Shown here in pieces: positions 62,104 through 64,000 of a DNA stretch of 64,000 nucleotides; within the stretch, counting starts at the first letter, position 1; every line of letters starts with the position of its first letter. Under the pieces are notes generated by a model. The model searched no databases, was not told the origin of the DNA, and worked only from the letters and a program-made list of their open reading frames with translations. The position numbers and the translations under genes were made by a program. Source of the DNA: Rotaria sp. Silwood1 (taxonomy: Eukaryota > Rotifera > Eurotatoria > Philodinida > Philodinidae); assembly GCA_905250075.1 (NCBI GenBank), contig CAJNOP010000036.1, forward strand, positions 460,692 to 524,691. The letters are read 5' to 3'.

Positions 62104-64000
62104 GATATAAATCGGTTTCAATTTGTATTATATTCTGAAATAGAATTTTTTCTGAGTAATCAAATAATCACTCGCGCTGAATAATTAAGAATTATACACA
62201 GTTTAGTGAAAGTCCTATCATTAAACAGTTATGACACATAAAATGTTCTTATTGAACGAATTCGGAGACAAACACCGTTCTTATTTTGTTTTTCTTTTTC
62301 TGAGTTTAAGATTCTCATTGTTAAAAACAAAAAATGATCTCTTGATATTTCGAAGCACAAGACTATTTGCACATTTCTTTTTCGCATGTTTGACAAATAT
62401 GGATTAATACTTTTCGAAGAGACATATAAAAAAAAGTATTCAAGGACTTATAAAATCATTTCTTGTTAAGTCTGTACGCAAATGTGATTTGCTGAGATAC
62501 ATATCACTATGTTGGAAGCATTTTTAATAACATTATTCATATAAACCAAAAATCAAAAATTTCACCGTTAAATTTTTAGCTAAAAAAAATGAATATTTTT
62601 AATTATCAAGAGAGCAAATTGAATTCATCCCTATAATATATTCGATAGTTCATTTTACTCAAACATAAAGATCAAATTGAACTTGTTTCTTTTGTAACAC
62701 AATTTAGTCTTTCTTGTTTTATGTATTCTCAACATTAAATAAGTTTTTTTTTAATTTTTATTTTATTAAATCATTTAATGCTAATTAAACACGATATCAA
62801 TATTTTTATTATTTTTTATTATAAAATAATTTCTACATTTCTATATGTGTATTTGCAGAAACAAATACCACCGAACAATTCTTTTACGTGAATATAGATT
62901 GTTTTTTAATTTGAATGATGTTTTAGTTATAATAATGATTAATTTTATTTAAATAAAAGATAAATAATTGGGTCAACTAGCAACATGGAAGTCTTACAAC
63001 GCTAAGAAAATCAACATTTGAAATAATTCGTAGATAAAAGTAGAATACAAAAAGACAAACCATGAAAATAAATTAGTTTATTCAAAGAAAGATTTCTTTC
63101 GAATTAGCTGCAGACATATTTCCTGACGATTCCCAGTTATAATTGTTTCAATTAATGTAATCACATGCTCAGAAAACAGCCAATGCAACTCTATGCCGGA
63201 CGCAAAACCGAAACTTCGCATCGAAATAATCAACAGTTGTTATTGAGTATGAGAAAAAAACTATACTGGCATTCGAAAAATAATACGGATATATATGAAT
63301 CAGTTTAGGTAATGTTTTCAAAATAAAAATAGTTTTGCAGTTTTATGAAATTCTATTTAACAACTCTTTAATTTAAAGAAACAGCATCTTTATAGTAAAA
63401 ACTAGTAGAGACCAAAAGATTTTGTGCTTACGTAAAAAGAAATTATTTATTTGACACGAAAACTAGATTTCTACCAGAGATAGACGAGTCGCAGTGCAAG
63501 AACACCCACCTCACCGCGGAGTGATGCTAAAAATTTTGGCAGTCAGAATGATGGTACGATGTCGCAAAAATTGGCGATTTTTTTGCCTTCTGAAGAAACT
63601 GTTTTTTCTTTTAAAAACGAAGTTAAGTCCGTAAAAGTTAGTAATTTCCATTGTTTTGCTTGCATTTTGAAACAGTTTATATGCATTTTATGTATACTAT
63701 ACTTGACATCATTCAAATTAGACACTGATGTGACATATATCTCAGAAGAACAATAAAATTTCTGCAAACGCTTGTATATAACCATTTTGCATAGTGTATG
63801 ACCGTACTGTGACGTTGATGTGGTTCAATACTACTATCATATACTTTTTGTCACCATATACGACACAATAGGGTCATACATGCGTACATATGAAGCAAAA
63901 CTTAGAAAGTGTATAGGGCATCCGAAAATTATATGACACACCATCGATATTGCCAAAAAATATTCCTATGATGTTAAGAAGCTCCTATCAGAAATTTAGT
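62104..64000. other. intergenic at the right edge
   Basis: 5' flank of the tRNA and beyond. Open frames near 63543-63785 overlap on both strands and show no family signature. The stretch 63480-63900 is less AT-rich, with several CpG-bearing words (for example ACCATATACGACAC), but I recognise nothing in it. Confidence 0.35.

Noticed and set aside
61930-62121. Minus-strand frame containing GIAQLGERQTEDLKVPGSIP
   Set aside because: This is the translation of the tRNA-Phe gene, a well-known spurious peptide.
1-64000. CRISPR array, prophage, operon or bacterial contamination
   Set aside because: All recognised genes are intron-bearing animal genes; no regularly spaced repeats and no Shine-Dalgarno-led gene runs.
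63480-64000. Possible gene or element at the right edge
   Set aside because: Overlapping frames on both strands and no conserved motif; the window ends before anything can be established.

Overview
This window is animal nuclear DNA. It is very AT-rich, and its genes have mostly short GT-AG introns (about 45-100 bp) with a few of 0.5-2.1 kb. Genes recognised by conserved residues (septin 7, ACSL3/4, WDR75, ATP synthase subunit b, MRPL39, an RNF217-like RBR ligase, a nuclear hormone receptor, PGM2, and a relic of cilia protein CFAP251) point to an invertebrate metazoan. AT-richness, compact introns and GGGTGTGGG tracts resembling the reported bdelloid rotifer telomere unit make a rotifer my best guess, but this is inference and no marker in the window settles it.

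Layout. 1-24.3 kb is a run of minus-strand housekeeping genes: SEPTIN7-like (1788-4035, 8 exons), ACSL3/4-like (8941-13873, 11 exons), WDR75/UTP17-like (14454-22369, 17 exons) and ATP5PB-like (23269-24302, 3 exons). I followed the reading frame across every splice junction of these four. A small plus-strand gene of unknown function follows at 26328-27054. 28.5-33.9 kb is a decay island: degenerate tandem repeats, a patch of CGTATACG-type palindromes, a coiled-coil/Tudor-like pseudogene split by a terminal-inverted-repeat insertion with a 10-bp target duplication, a CFAP251 pseudogene cut off at a GGGAATCC minisatellite, a 100-N assembly gap and another inverted-repeat element. 35.3-39.7 kb returns to intact plus-strand genes (MRPL39, RNF217-like RBR ligase). 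39.7-48.6 kb is gene-poor, with one decayed ORF near 42.7 kb. A divergent nuclear receptor (48629-50483, minus) and PGM2-like phosphoglucomutase (56453-59281, plus) follow. The right end has a foldback element (60239-60503) and a tRNA-Phe gene with a mismatched acceptor stem (62031-62103).

The intact genes belong to unrelated core processes: cytoskeleton, fatty-acid activation, ribosome biogenesis, mitochondrial ATP synthesis and translation, ubiquitination, transcription and sugar-phosphate metabolism. They do not form a pathway cluster. I found no convincing new multi-gene system. The most unusual material is the decay island and the four non-autonomous inverted-repeat elements, one of them caught in an exon with its target duplication intact.
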